Below, one piece after another: positions 45,700-56,177 of a DNA stretch of 64,000 nt. Source of the DNA: Podospora bellae-mahoneyi (lineage: Eukaryota > Ascomycota > Sordariomycetes > Sordariales > Podosporaceae). The DNA lies in NCBI RefSeq assembly GCF_035222275.1, contig NW_026946359.1, positions 7,130,001 through 7,194,000 on the forward strand, in the 5' to 3' direction. Positions within the stretch are counted from its first letter, which is position 1; every line of letters starts with the position of its first letter. The translations under genes were made by a program, and so were the position numbers. Below the pieces are notes generated by a model. That model was not told the origin of the DNA. It did no database searches and was given only the letters and a program-made list of their open reading frames with translations.

Positions 45700-47285
45700 C
45701 GTTCAGCGCAAGGCAATAACAGAGGACGGTATGGGATAGGTGTCAAATTAACAAAGGACGTGAGGGTGATTATATCGCACAGGGCCTCGGCTGGTCATCC
45801 CGCGGTAGGCTGGTTCGACGCGCAAGGGATCAACGAAGGGACTTTTCGCAAGGTGTTGGGGGACGACAGGAAGGCCAGAGGAGGACCTTCATCATCATGG
45901 GCGACGGAGGGGGGGCGAGAGCAAGGAGAAACAGCTATTATTGCTGAACCCTAGGGGAGGAAGAAAAGAGCGGTGGGCGTGGCGAAACAGCTAGAACGGC
46001 TGGCCAGCCCTGAGATGGTCACAATTATGCATTCCATGATAGTGCTGGAGGCATTCCACATCGTCACTGGGCTCTGCATTTCTGTGGCCCCAAAGGCTAA
46101 TTTGGCATGTGATGACGTGGGGACGGTCATCTGCCGGCCGTTAGGGGCGCCATAGCGGCATTAGCGAGCAGACTCCAACTGCCAAACAGGACCAACCCAG
46201 CTAAGCCCGCCTTTCGCCCTCCACTATCTCTAGCAACGCGGGGCAGATGTGGCGGGTATCGATGCACAAATGTTGGGCCGATGAGTTGGAGATTGGCTTT
46301 GACCGGCGCTGCGGTCCTCTCTACATCACTTCATCATGACAGCCAGAAACAGGCACTCAAAAGTCGGCAAGACTCCACGGCCATGGGCGGCCCTCTTTTC
46401 TCTCTGCGGGGCCATCAAGACGGATGCAAAGGCATCGGAGGAGGAGGAGGAGGAGCGAGCACTCGCCCATCCAAGCTTTACACATGGAACGGTCAAGCCT
46501 CTGATGCGGTGTGCCTACAGAGTTCCTTCCCGACGGACTGGGTCGGGGCCATAGCACAAATCAACGACAAACTGCTTTGGTTCGTGAGAGGTCAATTCCA
46601 GGTTGGACTGGGCGTTCTCTTATCGGTCTGTTTTGCAGGTTTCGTGGTGGGAGCAAGCGATCCGGCTTGCTTATCGCTGTGCAACAGGGCTGGCCCGAGC
46701 CGTTTCCAAGCCCTTGAATCGGAAGCGGCTACCTCGCGGCTGGTCCACGCCCTGGACAAAATAACTGGCACTGCCAAAGTAGGTCAATAGAGGAACGTAT
46801 TCTGAACCACACCTTAAAAATACAGTTAATAGACGTTGAAAGGTAGTTGATAGACATTGAAGAACAGGTAATACACCTAACAGGATACTAAATAAGCTCT
46901 AAGAATAATTAAAATGGCCTGTCTTCTCTTTTAAGACGTTCAACTCAAAATAACTATTACACGTTTGGCTGACTGGGAGTACCGGCTATTTTGTCCACAA
47001 CGTGCTGTCGAAACCCGGGCCATTGGCCATTGACCACCTCGATTCAACATCTGCATTCCCTTTCGTGATCCATCTTGTTCTCCTTGAGCCGACAACGTTC
47101 GCTTTCAGCATTTGCACCAACCGGTAGGAGAACCTCCCGCACGGAGTTCCGTACGTCTTCTCCTCTCTTACGACTACCTTCCTCCATTCGACAAACTGTA
47201 CCATCTTGTCGCCGTTTGGTCCGACCTCGCCCGATCGATCCAGCCCAACGCACGTAGCCAGAACACGCAGACGATCACTTTCACA
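45700..47285. promoter_or_regulatory. Divergent region between the lipase and GNA1 genes
   Basis: 1.6 kb holding both promoters. Most is of average composition. A sharply AT-rich island lies at about 46796–46975 and is listed separately. A 169-codon open frame at 46281–46790 has no support as a gene. Confidence 0.5.
46796..46975. other. AT-rich island with TA-rich composition
   Basis: About 180 bases much richer in A and T than the surroundings, with repeated AATAGAC/GATAGAC-like words. It could be a small relic of a mutated repeat or a nucleosome-poor promoter element of gna1. No ends or coding remains can be recognised. Confidence 0.4.
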
Positions 47286-47882
47286 ATGAGCACCCAAGAT
47301 CTTTTCTCGGCCGACCTCCTTTCGCCCAGTGTCCAGGCTGAGCTCCCAGAGGGTTACAAGCTCCGCGCGCTTCGGTCAGAAGACTACGAGCATGGCTTTC
47401 TCGACTGTCTTCGAGTCCTGACAACCGTGGGGGATATCTCCCGGCAGGAGTTTGACGAACGCTACCAGTGGCTGGCCAAGCAAGACGGCACTTACTTTAT
47501 TCTCGTGATTGAAGATACCAACTTCAACCCACCCAGGATCGTGGGTACCGGTGCGCTGATCGTGGAGCGCAAGTTGTGAGTAACCTATCACCCCGAAGCC
47601 GTCTCGCACCATCGTCCCAGCAGCAGGGATGGGCTAACGTGGTCGTCGCACTCCAGCATTCACGGCCTTGGGAAGGTCGGACACATCGAAGACATCGCTG
47701 TTGCGAAGGACCAACAAGGGAAGAAACTGGGTCTTAGAATTATCCAGGCTCTCGACTTCATCGCCAAGGAGACGGGTTGCTACAAGACAATCTTGGACTG
47801 CAGCGAGCACAATGAGGGCTTCTATGTCAAGTGTGGATTTAAGAGAGCGGGGCTCGAGATGGCCCATTATCACAACAAATAA
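47286..47882 (+). CDS. gna1: Glucosamine-6-phosphate N-acetyltransferase
   Basis: Acetylates glucosamine-6-phosphate with acetyl-CoA in the pathway to UDP-GlcNAc, the precursor of chitin, N-glycans and GPI anchors. Exons 47286–47575 and 47657–47882 give 171 residues, close to the yeast length. A compact GNAT fold: LRALRSEDYEHGFLDCL, then GTGALIVERKF|IHGLGKVGHIEDIAV across the junction. Acetyl-CoA binding is DQQGKKLGLRII (Q-x-x-G-x-x-L type), and the C-terminal segment is YKTILDCSEHNEGFYVKCGF. The start is the first ATG and the N-terminus aligns with the family. It is essential in fungi studied and supports the same wall-building processes as pmt1. Confidence 0.96.
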
Positions 47883-49362
47883 TGTTTGTTTCGCAAGATA
47901 TCTTTTTTTTTTCTTTCTCGGAGAAGCTGCTGACTGGGGAGGGGGGGGGGGTCGGGATTGTTCAGCAGCTCAAATGTCAAGAACCCAACCTCTGACGTCG
48001 GCCCATTCCATAATACTTGGGGGGCGGAGTACGGCTGGTGTTTGCAACCCCACGGAGCTTGGCACCGAGACTGCCGCAACTGTCCAGGAACAATCAACGA
48101 TCTATCGGTAATATCACGACGACACGATATGTTGGACATACGCTACCATTTTGGCGCACAAAGGGCGGCACATTGATATCATCTGTTCCTGTCAACACTT
48201 GCTGAAGTTAGCACAGTATCATGAAGAGCCAGCGTTGTTGTTTCATTCCGTTGTGATGTAACCAGAAGTCTAGATTGGCGTGCTTGTGTTTCAGTATTGA
48301 CAATACGCAGTTCTTGTACAGCCCGACTCAACGGATGCCGGTGTGCCCATTCAGACAAGCGAGACATGTCGGCATGAGAAGATGTTTTCCGTAGCACGAC
48401 TTTGTTTTGACGATCGGAGCCAGTCTCGTCTGAAGCAGAGACCAAGGACGCAGTCGAGATTGGTGCAACCCCGCGCGGAATCAAGGCCCCGTTGGCCCTG
48501 TTGGCGGCAGTTAGCGGGCTGCCACAATGGCCCTACCGTTACACCAACACCAGGGCCCCCTTTCTCACCCTTGGGACACATCCATCGGCCCTGTGGCATG
48601 TGATTCTGGGTGGTCTCGAAGGGAAACAACACAACCCATCCACCAGCAGGCCAACTCGACACACACCACGTCCTGACTGGTTGGTCGGCCATTTTTCTGC
48701 TGCAGGCTCAGCAGTTCAAACGCCGAACTCTGCTCTTCTGACACCCCACCGGACTTCCTTTAGTGGACTTTCCTGTTCCCTAATTCCCCGTTATCCAATG
48801 GTGATCGACACGGGCGTCTGTTGTGCAGCCATGAAGGATGGTCCGCTGGGCACCGCGAATGCTTCTTGTCCTCGGAGATGGGCCAGGAATGGGCTGGCTC
48901 TACGCAGGTTCGGCCTTCGACGGATTGATTCAGCTCCGCCAGGTGCATCCCGGCTTTTCCTGGTCTGGAAGGTTGGATGTCGGTTCCCCAGGTGAATGCG
49001 AAAAAGGTGACCATTGACGGGCCGGAAGCCATTCCATCTGACCACCTTCCAGTCACCTATGCGACCTTGCCTTGCCTTACTCTTGTGTACCTTGCAATTT
49101 GGTGATCTATATATGTTCAGGTGTTCCCCGTCTTCTGTTTACTGACGCCTTCTTTCGAAGTTATCAAGCAAGCTTGCAGCAGTTTCAAGTCCTAGCTACC
49201 ACAACAGCTTTTACGCATATAAACATCACACACATAACCGTCTCACCAACTTCGCCTGTACCCGACTCATAGATACAACCCGTCGGCCTAGCCGCTTATC
49301 TACCGTTCGGACTACGGATATTCCCCAAGACCAAACCCGACAGATCATTCATATTAACCAAA
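47883..49362. other. Intergenic region upstream of the 64-residue protein gene
   Basis: About 1.5 kb without a supportable gene. It includes a G-run of about 12 at 47939–47950 and, near the right end, a TATATAT motif at 49108–49114, about 250 bases before the next start codon. Confidence 0.5.
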
Positions 49363-49617
49363 ATGGGCGTCATTGCTGAGGATCTCAACGCTACCGTCGC
49401 CCGTGTGCGCATTGCTCTGATTCAGTCGCAGTCAGTGGTCCCTTCTATATATGTTGTGGCACGTCTCCTGTGCTGACACCTTGTTAAAAGAGTCCGTGAT
49501 CAAGCAACCTCCCCCGTCAGGAGAGCCCGCAGAAGATCGACTACTACCGCTGTGTACGCTGGATCCAAGGACGGAGTGCCAGTTTTCTCCAAGCAGAAGG
49601 TTGTCAGAGTGATCTAA
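49363..49617 (+). CDS. Small basic protein of 64 residues, two exons
   Basis: Not recognised. Exons 49363–49430 and 49491–49617. The 60-nt intron has a GTCAGT donor, a GTGCTGACAC branch-like site and a TTAAAAG acceptor. The spliced frame is MGVIAEDLNATVARVRIALI…, continuing through a very basic RRARRRS cluster to VPVFSKQKVVRVI-stop. The first 22 residues could form an amphipathic helix, and the basic cluster could bind nucleic acid or acidic membrane. Support comes from the clean intron, the Kozak-like AAAATGG, the upstream TATA-like motif and the even, protein-like composition. Neither exon is long enough for ordinary ORF finding. It is followed after 143 bases by the hydrolase gene on the same strand. 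Confidence 0.6.
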
Positions 49618-49760
49618 CTCTTTTATTTGGTTTATTTTGTACTTTATTGCATTGCATTGCGGGCTGCTCTCTGGGGTCTTTTTTTATTATTTTTTTCTCA
49701 TCATTTGTGTTGAACTTGACAAAAACTTTCGGATATCAAAATCAAGCCACATCAACAACC

Positions 49761-51171
49761 ATGTCTCCTCACTCTGTCCCGGCGAAGAAGAACATCGGGG
49801 GTATCTCGGGGGTGGATGGCACGGGGGAACGGCGAGAATGGCTGATGGGCCGGGAGGCGTTTGAGGCCACGATGCCGCATCATGAGGGGATCAAGGCGCT
49901 GTGGGAGACGAAGTGGAGGTTTCCCGTAAGTTCTTGTTTGCCAAATAAACGACAGTCACACCCACCACCAGGGCATGTTTTGACGAGTGGGGAAGTGCAC
50001 CAAGTCCCTCTACCCCTTCCACGACGGCCGGTTCTCCGACTTTGAACCCATCTTCCAGTCTCTCATCGCGCGCAACGTCAACGATGGGACCTCAGCCGAG
50101 TACACCTCTTCTTTCATCCCCACGGCCGACAACCTCGAACGACAGGGCGATGAGCTTCTCGCCCAAGGCAACAAGACCAAGGCCTCGGAGCTGTACCTGA
50201 GGGCCTGCACCGTGTTGAGGATCGCCAGGTTCCCGTACATTGCCTCTTTTCCCGACGTGACGGACAAGACAAAGTGGGAGGCGTGGGAGAAGCAAAAGGC
50301 GACGTATGCCAAGGCGGGGAAGACGTGGGAGAGCCCGTTGGAGGAGGTGGTTGTGCCTCATTCCCAGGCCAAGGGGAGGGATAGGAAGGACATTCCTGTC
50401 TACGTTCGGGTTCCCCACGGGAAGACGGGGCCGTTTCCTGCTGTCGTTCTCATGACTGGGTTGGATGGGTACCGGCCTGACAATACCGTTCGGTGTGAGG
50501 AGTTTTTGGCTCGGGGGTGGGCAGCTGTTGTTGTGGAGATCCCTGGGACGGCGGACTGCCCGGCTGATAGTGCCGATCCTGAGAGCCCGGATAGGCTGTG
50601 GAGTTCGTTGCTGGATTGGATGGCGAAAGAGGGGAGGTTTGATATGAAGAAGGTCATGGTTTGGGGATTGAGTAGCGGGGGCTATTATGCCGTGCGGGTG
50701 GCGCATACGCACAAGGAGAGAATCATTGGGAGTGTTGCTCAGGGGGCGGGGGTTCATTACTTTTATGATAGGGAGTGGCTGGAGCGGGCGGATGGGCATG
50801 AGTATCCCTTCAAGTTGACGCCGGCGATGGCGCATAAGCATGGGTTTGGGAGCGTGGACGAGTATAAGGAGAAGGCGCAGAAGAAGTTTTCGCTGTTGGA
50901 GACGGGGATTCTGAAGATGGAGAGCGCGAGGTTGCTGTTGATCAATGTGAGCTTTTACATCCCTCTCCCCTCGAGCATGAAACTGACAAAAGAACAGGGC
51001 ACGCTGGACGGTCTCATGCCCATCGAGGACTCGATGATGCTGTTTGAGCATGGCTCGCCCAAGGAGGCTAGGTTCTTCACCAATGCTCTGCATATGGGCT
51101 ACCCGATGGCCAACAGCTCGGTGTACCCCTGGATGGAGTCTGTGATGAAGTCGGTTCAGGGATCCAAGTGA
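49761..51171 (+). CDS. Ayg1/Yg1-like polyketide-shortening α/β hydrolase
   Basis: Related to enzymes that cut the heptaketide side chain of YWA1 to tetrahydroxynaphthalene in DHN-melanin synthesis. Exons 49761–49925, 49996–50946, 50998–51171, giving 429 residues. The N-terminal helical lid region has TKWRFP|CTKSLYPFHDGRF across the first junction and SELYLRACTVLRIARFPY. The hydrolase core has VVLMTGLDGYRPD (oxyanion region) and MVWGLSSGGYYAVR with nucleophile Ser281. Asp376 in GTLDGLMP and His404 in NALHMGYP complete the triad, with 95- and 28-residue spacings that look regular for the family. No polyketide synthase or other melanin gene is in the window, so it may act on another polyketide. 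The first acceptor (49995) is chosen to keep the frame. Confidence 0.88.
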
Positions 51172-51250
51172 GGGAACCAGAGGTCTATTGTCTAGGGTTT
51201 TGGCTTGAGTCTGCTTCGTATTTCATAATCACGAATAATAAAGTTGGTGA

Positions 51251-52130
51251 TTACCGACCCATCCATCCGCCGTCCACCACGAGGACATGACCGCTCACAT
51301 ATGCACTTGCTTTGCTGGCCAGATATACGGCTGTCCCTTTGAAGTCTTCAGGGGTGCCCCACTGCATGATTGTCAGTCATTGCCCAGGTATCATGGTGGG
51401 TGTACTTACCCTTCCGGCCGGTATCCTCGCGCTGATACTCGCCAGCCTCTCCTTGTCGTTCAACAGCGCAGTGTTCATTTCTGTCTCGATGTATCCAGGC
51501 GCAATGGCGTTCACCGTGATTCCCTTGGATGTCCACTCGTTGGCAAAGCTCTTGGTGAGCTGCCCAACAGCTCCCTTCGAAGCAGCATAAGCTGGCACGG
51601 TGAGTCCTCCCTGGAAGGTGAGCAGAGAAGCAAAGTTGATGATGGATCCCTTGCGGCCAGTGACTGGCGAGGGCTCAAGCGTCAACATGTGAGCACCAAT
51701 ATCCCGACAGAGGGTAAAGACGCTGTTGAGGTTGACCTGAATGACTTCGTTGAAGTCCTCATCTGGGAACTCCTCGCAGGGGTACCGCCGTTGGATGCCG
51801 GCGCAATTGACCAGTATGCGTATTTCCCGGCCCTCGTCTAGTAGCTCGGGAACGATCCTCTTCACCTCTGTAGGAGAACTGAGGTCTGCCGCGACGACTG
51901 TGACTCTGCGCCCCAGTTTCCGGATGGCGGTTGCTGTCTCGTCATCCTTTGCATTTCTCTGAGTGATACGTCAGTCCAGGTTCGAGACTGGCGGTTTCCG
52001 TCATGCTGAGGAGAGGCACCTGGACCAAAATGACATCTGCACCGGCTTCGGCGAGTGCAATGGCGACAGCTTGCCCGATACCCCGCGTTCCGCCGGTTAC
52101 GAGGGCAGTGTGATCTTTGAGGGAAAACAT
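51251..52130 (-). CDS. Short-chain dehydrogenase, KduD-like (2-dehydro-3-deoxy-gluconate 5-dehydrogenase type)
   Basis: NAD(P)-dependent oxidoreductase resembling bacterial KduD and 2-deoxy-gluconate 3-dehydrogenases, so a keto-deoxy sugar acid is the likely substrate (inference). Exons 52130–52020, 51958–51410, 51361–51251, giving 256 residues. TGGTRGIG (residues 13–20) binds the cofactor. The usual NNAG is NCAG. The catalytic residues are Ser148, Tyr161 and Lys165 ([11 protein letters not shown] … [11 protein letters not shown]). [15 protein letters not shown] and [16 protein letters not shown] follow, with VVDGGWMGR at the end; RIPAGRWG and DGGW are strong KduD-branch features. It is transcribed divergently from the polyol dehydrogenase, with 728 bases between starts. 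Confidence 0.9.
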
Positions 52131-52858
52131 GGCGTCAGGCCGTCCGTACCGCTCACAGACCTGACTAGGGAGATGTACAGGATGTGCAGTCAAACTTTCG
52201 GGCTGCTGCAAGGGGAGGGATGCCTCGAGGGTAGAGAGACGGAAGCCGGCAGCTGGTTATGTCTACAGAATACTGAGCGGAATCCTGTCCATCCTCCTGC
52301 TCCAGTTAATGGGGACATATCGGCCACTGCGTTGCCTTCACTGTGACCAGTTGGAGCTCATCCGGAGCCAGACTGTGACCCCTCCCCCACCTGCCTACTT
52401 ACACCCGCAGCTCTTTCTCGTTCGACACCAGCCGTCATCGGATGGGACCCCACGTCCCTGGTTCTCGGTATGGTTTGTGTCGCTTTCTACGGTTAGGCGC
52501 ATGGACGGTCCAAGTAATCTGCGACACCTCATGACCGTGTTTGCTTTTTTCTTTTTCTTTTTGTCGATGATGACTGGCGGTGATCCTCCATCATGACCAA
52601 TAGTCGATCGGATGGCCGCTCCCCCTTGCTGCGAGTGGGCGGTACAAGTGGAGATGCTGGGCAGGGAGGTTTGATTCGCCGTTGGGCTGCCTGAGCTCGA
52701 GGGTCACTTTGATGTTTTATTTATCCTATCGTTTTCCTGGGCGATGTTGATCATTCTCATCATGCCTTGAAGATCTGGTCACATCTTTTACCATATACCT
52801 CGTGTCTCCTCAGCCATTAGTTACATACCGATTCGACTTGGACCTCCACACCAAAACC
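52131..52858. promoter_or_regulatory. Divergent promoter between the SDR and polyol dehydrogenase genes
   Basis: 728 bases between two start codons on opposite strands, suggesting shared control of two sugar oxidoreductases. A T-rich tract lies at 52541–52564. No gene is seen. Confidence 0.55.
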
Positions 52859-54073
52859 ATGTCCACTGAAGTCAAAACCTCGGTCCTCTATGGGGCTAAA
52901 GACCTCCGTCTTGTAAGTCTCTTTTTCCCCTCTATTCGTGCGAGGGCTTCTGCTGACATGGCAGGAAACCCGCCCGCTTCCACCCCTCACGCCAAACGAC
53001 GTCCGCGTCACGGTCAAAGCCACCGGCCTCTGCGGCTCAGACCTTCACTATTACAACCACTTCCGCAATGGCGACATCCTTGTCCGCGAGCCTCTGACTC
53101 TAGGCCATGAGTCGGCCGGAATCGTCACCGCCGTCGGCTCGGCCGTCACCAATCTGTCCCCCGGAGACAAGGTGGCTCTTGAAGTTGGACAACCGTGTGA
53201 ATCATGCAATCTTTGTCTTCGAGGGAGGTACAACATATGCCCCGAGATGAAGTTCCGCTCTTCCGCCAAGGCGTGGCCTCATGCCCAGGGGACGCTGCAG
53301 GAGGAGATTGTACACCCCCGGAAGTGGTGTCATAAACTACCCGAGGGAGTGAGCTTGGAGGATGGAGCACTGGTTGAGCCGATGGCTGTTGCTCTTCACG
53401 CGCTGCAGAGGGCAAAGTTGGAGGAAGGGGCAAAGGTTTTGGTCTTTGGGGCTGGGACGGTGGGCTTGCTTTGTGCGGGCGTTGGTAAAGTTGTGGGTAA
53501 GGCCCGTGTGATTATTGCGGATATTCAGGAGGAGAGGGTCAAGTTCGCGACCGAGAATGGGTTTGCGGATGAGGGGGTGGTCGTGCCAATGAAGAGGCCG
53601 GAGACGGTGGAGGAGAAGCTGGTGTTTGCGAGGGAGGTGGCGGAGATGGTAGGGGAGAAAATGGGACAGGCGGATGGGACGTTTGAGTGTACGGGGGTGG
53701 AGAGCTGTCTGCAGGCTTCCATCTTTGTGAGTCCCGAAGTCTTGACCTCGTTGCGTTTGCTGACATCAAGCAGGCCACGGCTCCAGGAGGCAAAGTCATG
53801 ATCATCGGCATGGGCAACCCAATTCAGACTCTTCCCATCTCAGCAGCCTCGATCCGAGAGGTCGACCTCGTTGGAGTCTTCAGATATGCAAATGCTTACC
53901 AAAAAGCCATTGAGCTGCTCGCTAATGGTCTTCGATCAAAGTTGCCTGGGTTAAATCACCTGATCACGCAACGCTTCACAGGTATTGAGAACATACCCAA
54001 AGCGTTTGGAATGGCGGGTCGAGTCAAAGACGACGAGGGAAGATTGGTGATCAAGGTGCTGGTCAATATGTAA
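52859..54073 (+). CDS. Zinc-dependent polyol dehydrogenase (sorbitol/xylitol/arabinitol dehydrogenase family)
   Basis: Medium-chain dehydrogenase oxidising a sugar alcohol to a ketose with NAD. Exons 52859–52912, 52965–53726, 53774–54073, giving 371 residues. Catalytic zinc ligands are Cys41 (GLCGSDLHYY), His66 and Glu67 (LGHESAG), with Glu156 near the site. The structural zinc lobe is complete: Cys96, 99, 102 and 110. The Rossmann fold has GAGTVGLL, and Asp204 (IIADIQEERV) favours NAD over NADP. The region after Rossmann strand 2 is somewhat diverged (NGFADEGVVVPMK). Exact substrate (sorbitol, xylitol or L-arabinitol) cannot be read from sequence. Confidence 0.92.
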
Positions 54074-54125
54074 TCACGAGATCTCTAGAAACGTCTGAAT
54101 ACCCACACCCTTTTCGCTCACCAGA

Positions 54126-55240
54126 TCACTGCTTGTCTGGGAAACCAAAGTTGACACCGAATGGCGGGTACACAAACCGCTGCCACTTCTTCTCCGCAAC
54201 CAGCTTGTCAGAGTACGCCTTCAGCTCAGCCTGGTCCTCCTCATCCAGGTCGATCAGAGACTCGATGTTCTCTTTGATGCGCTCGGGGGTGACGGACTTG
54301 GCGAGCACGGTGCTGCCTCTCGGGGCTGTTTCTCACTGTCAGCCTCTCACGTCTTCAAAAACACTGGGTGTGGGGACAAACCATGGTAACTGAGCAGGAC
54401 CGAGCTCGGCTTCACGCCATGCTTCTCCGCAATCTTGACCACCGGCTCGGCGCTCAACAGCGGTCCACCAGTTGACCCCAGGGGGCTGTACGCCATGATG
54501 TGAATTCCCTTTTCCTTGCAAAGGTCGACGATCTCCTGCTGGGGAAGACTGGGGTGGTTCTCGATTTGGTTGACGGCTGGGATGACTGTGGCGTGGGGGA
54601 GGAGCTGTTCAAGGTAGAGCTTGGAGTACTGTTTATTTTATTTTTCTCTTTAGCAACGGGAACTCGGGAGAGGGAGGGTAAGGGCGGGGTATACGTTGGA
54701 AACACCGATGGCCTTTGTCTTGCCCGTCTTCAGCAGCGCCTCCATCTGTTTCCAGGTATCAACATGGTTGTACCCCTGGATGATGTCGCGGCTCCCGTCC
54801 GGTTTGGTGGGGAACCGGTCGTGGTTACCTATCTCCGATCAACACCAAAAAACCCCTGATCTCACCTGCCCGAAGCCGTACTCACCCTCAGGATTCATCA
54901 GCAGCGGCCAGTGAACCAGGAACAGATCAACGTAATCCAACCCCAGACTCTTCAAGCTCTTGTCCAATCCTTCCTCGACGCGGGTGTTGTACGTAGTCCA
55001 GACTTTGCTCACGACAAAGATGTCCTCTCGCTTCACTTTGCCGGCGGAAAAGGCCTCTGCGAGCCCCTGGCCGACTTCATCTTCGTTGGCGTAGCAGTAG
55101 GCGCCGTCGATGAGCGTGTAGCCGTTTTGGAGGGCGTAGGAGACGGCGGAGGCTACCTGGCCTGGGGGCGACTGCCAGGTTCCCAGGCCGATGGACGGGA
55201 TTTTGGCGCCGGTGTTGAGGGTGAAGTGTTTGGGGGGCAT
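54126..55240 (-). CDS. Aldo-keto reductase (GCY1/glycerol dehydrogenase-like)
   Basis: NADPH-dependent reductase of sugar aldehydes such as glyceraldehyde, pentoses or uronates. Exons 55240–54886, 54828–54695, 54628–54382, 54325–54126, giving 311 residues. The catalytic tetrad is intact: Asp45, Tyr50, Lys79 and His110 (LIDGAYCYANEDEVG, FVVSKVW, LFLVHWP). Also present are IGVSN|YSKLYLEQLL, VNQIENHPSLPQQEIVDLC and MAYSPLGS. The cofactor-binding tail starts SVLLSYH|APRGSTVLAKSVTPERIKEN. Its stop is only 52 bases from the convergent polyol dehydrogenase stop. Together with that gene it could interconvert an aldose, a polyol and a ketose, which is inference from adjacency. Confidence 0.93.
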
Positions 55241-56177
55241 TTTGGGGGTTGTCCTGAGGTGAGATAAGTGACGGACGAATAGGCGAGACAGTTTGATTCT
55301 GGGCCAAAAAACCAAAAAAAAAAAAAAAGAGGAATTGAGAAACAGCTTTGGATTGGAAGTAAAATACAGATCAGGGAGTGTTCAACACGGCTAAGTAGCA
55401 GCAGGTATCCAGCTTATACCATGGATCCCACGCGGAGAAAGAGAGCTATCCGGCTAAATGAGAGGACGGAGCAAAAGCGCGTCGAGGGCAGATCATGGAG
55501 TATCACGACAGCGGGCAGGCGGAAGGCGACTGTTCTGCTCTCTCCGTATTGCTTGAAATACAGGGATCGCTCGTCTGGATAGGGACAAAGACGGCCAAGT
55601 CTGAGGTCTGCCTACAATCTCGACGTGAAGCTGCCCCTCATGATGGCATCAAAACCCCACAGTCACATCCGACCCCCTCTCGTCAGGGGCACCCTCTCGT
55701 ACCGCTGCGGTCTCCAACACCGTCTTTAGGCACTTTGATAGGTGGAAAATTGCTCCCGTTACCACTCGTCTCAGGAAATACAGGACAAGTTTCCCCGGGT
55801 CTTCAAATCTCTCAATCTGCAGGTCAGAGCTAGGCTTCTTCAAACTCTCAATGCTTTCTTTCCCATTCAAGACAAGCGGCGATAGTCTGGCACGCTTTGC
55901 CTCGCTGCCTCCCTTTTCTGTACACAGCCATTCAGGCAGCCCCCTTCTTTGTCTTCCCAAGAAACAAGATACAAAAAAAGACCACACGCCCACCCATCAT
56001 TATTACCAAGGTTCTGTCTACCATGCTTGCAACGAAAGATTCTACCGAGAAAACGCCGGCGCGAACATCAAAAAAAATGAAGTACGCGGTAGTCCCCGTA
56101 TGCGAGTAGCAGCAGTAAAAAAAAGGAAGGACATAATTATACAAGAGAATCGTTAACTTTGGGAACAACCCAAAAGA
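55241..56177. other. Intergenic region between the aldo-keto reductase and sed5
   Basis: 0.9 kb: AKR promoter and sed5 3' end. An A-run of about 14 lies near 55316–55329. No gene is seen. Confidence 0.6.

Noticed and set aside
46281-46790. 169-codon frame upstream of gna1, with a signal-peptide-like start
   Set aside because: Gly/Ser-rich by simple repeats, no supporting domain or introns, and overlapped by other equally open frames.
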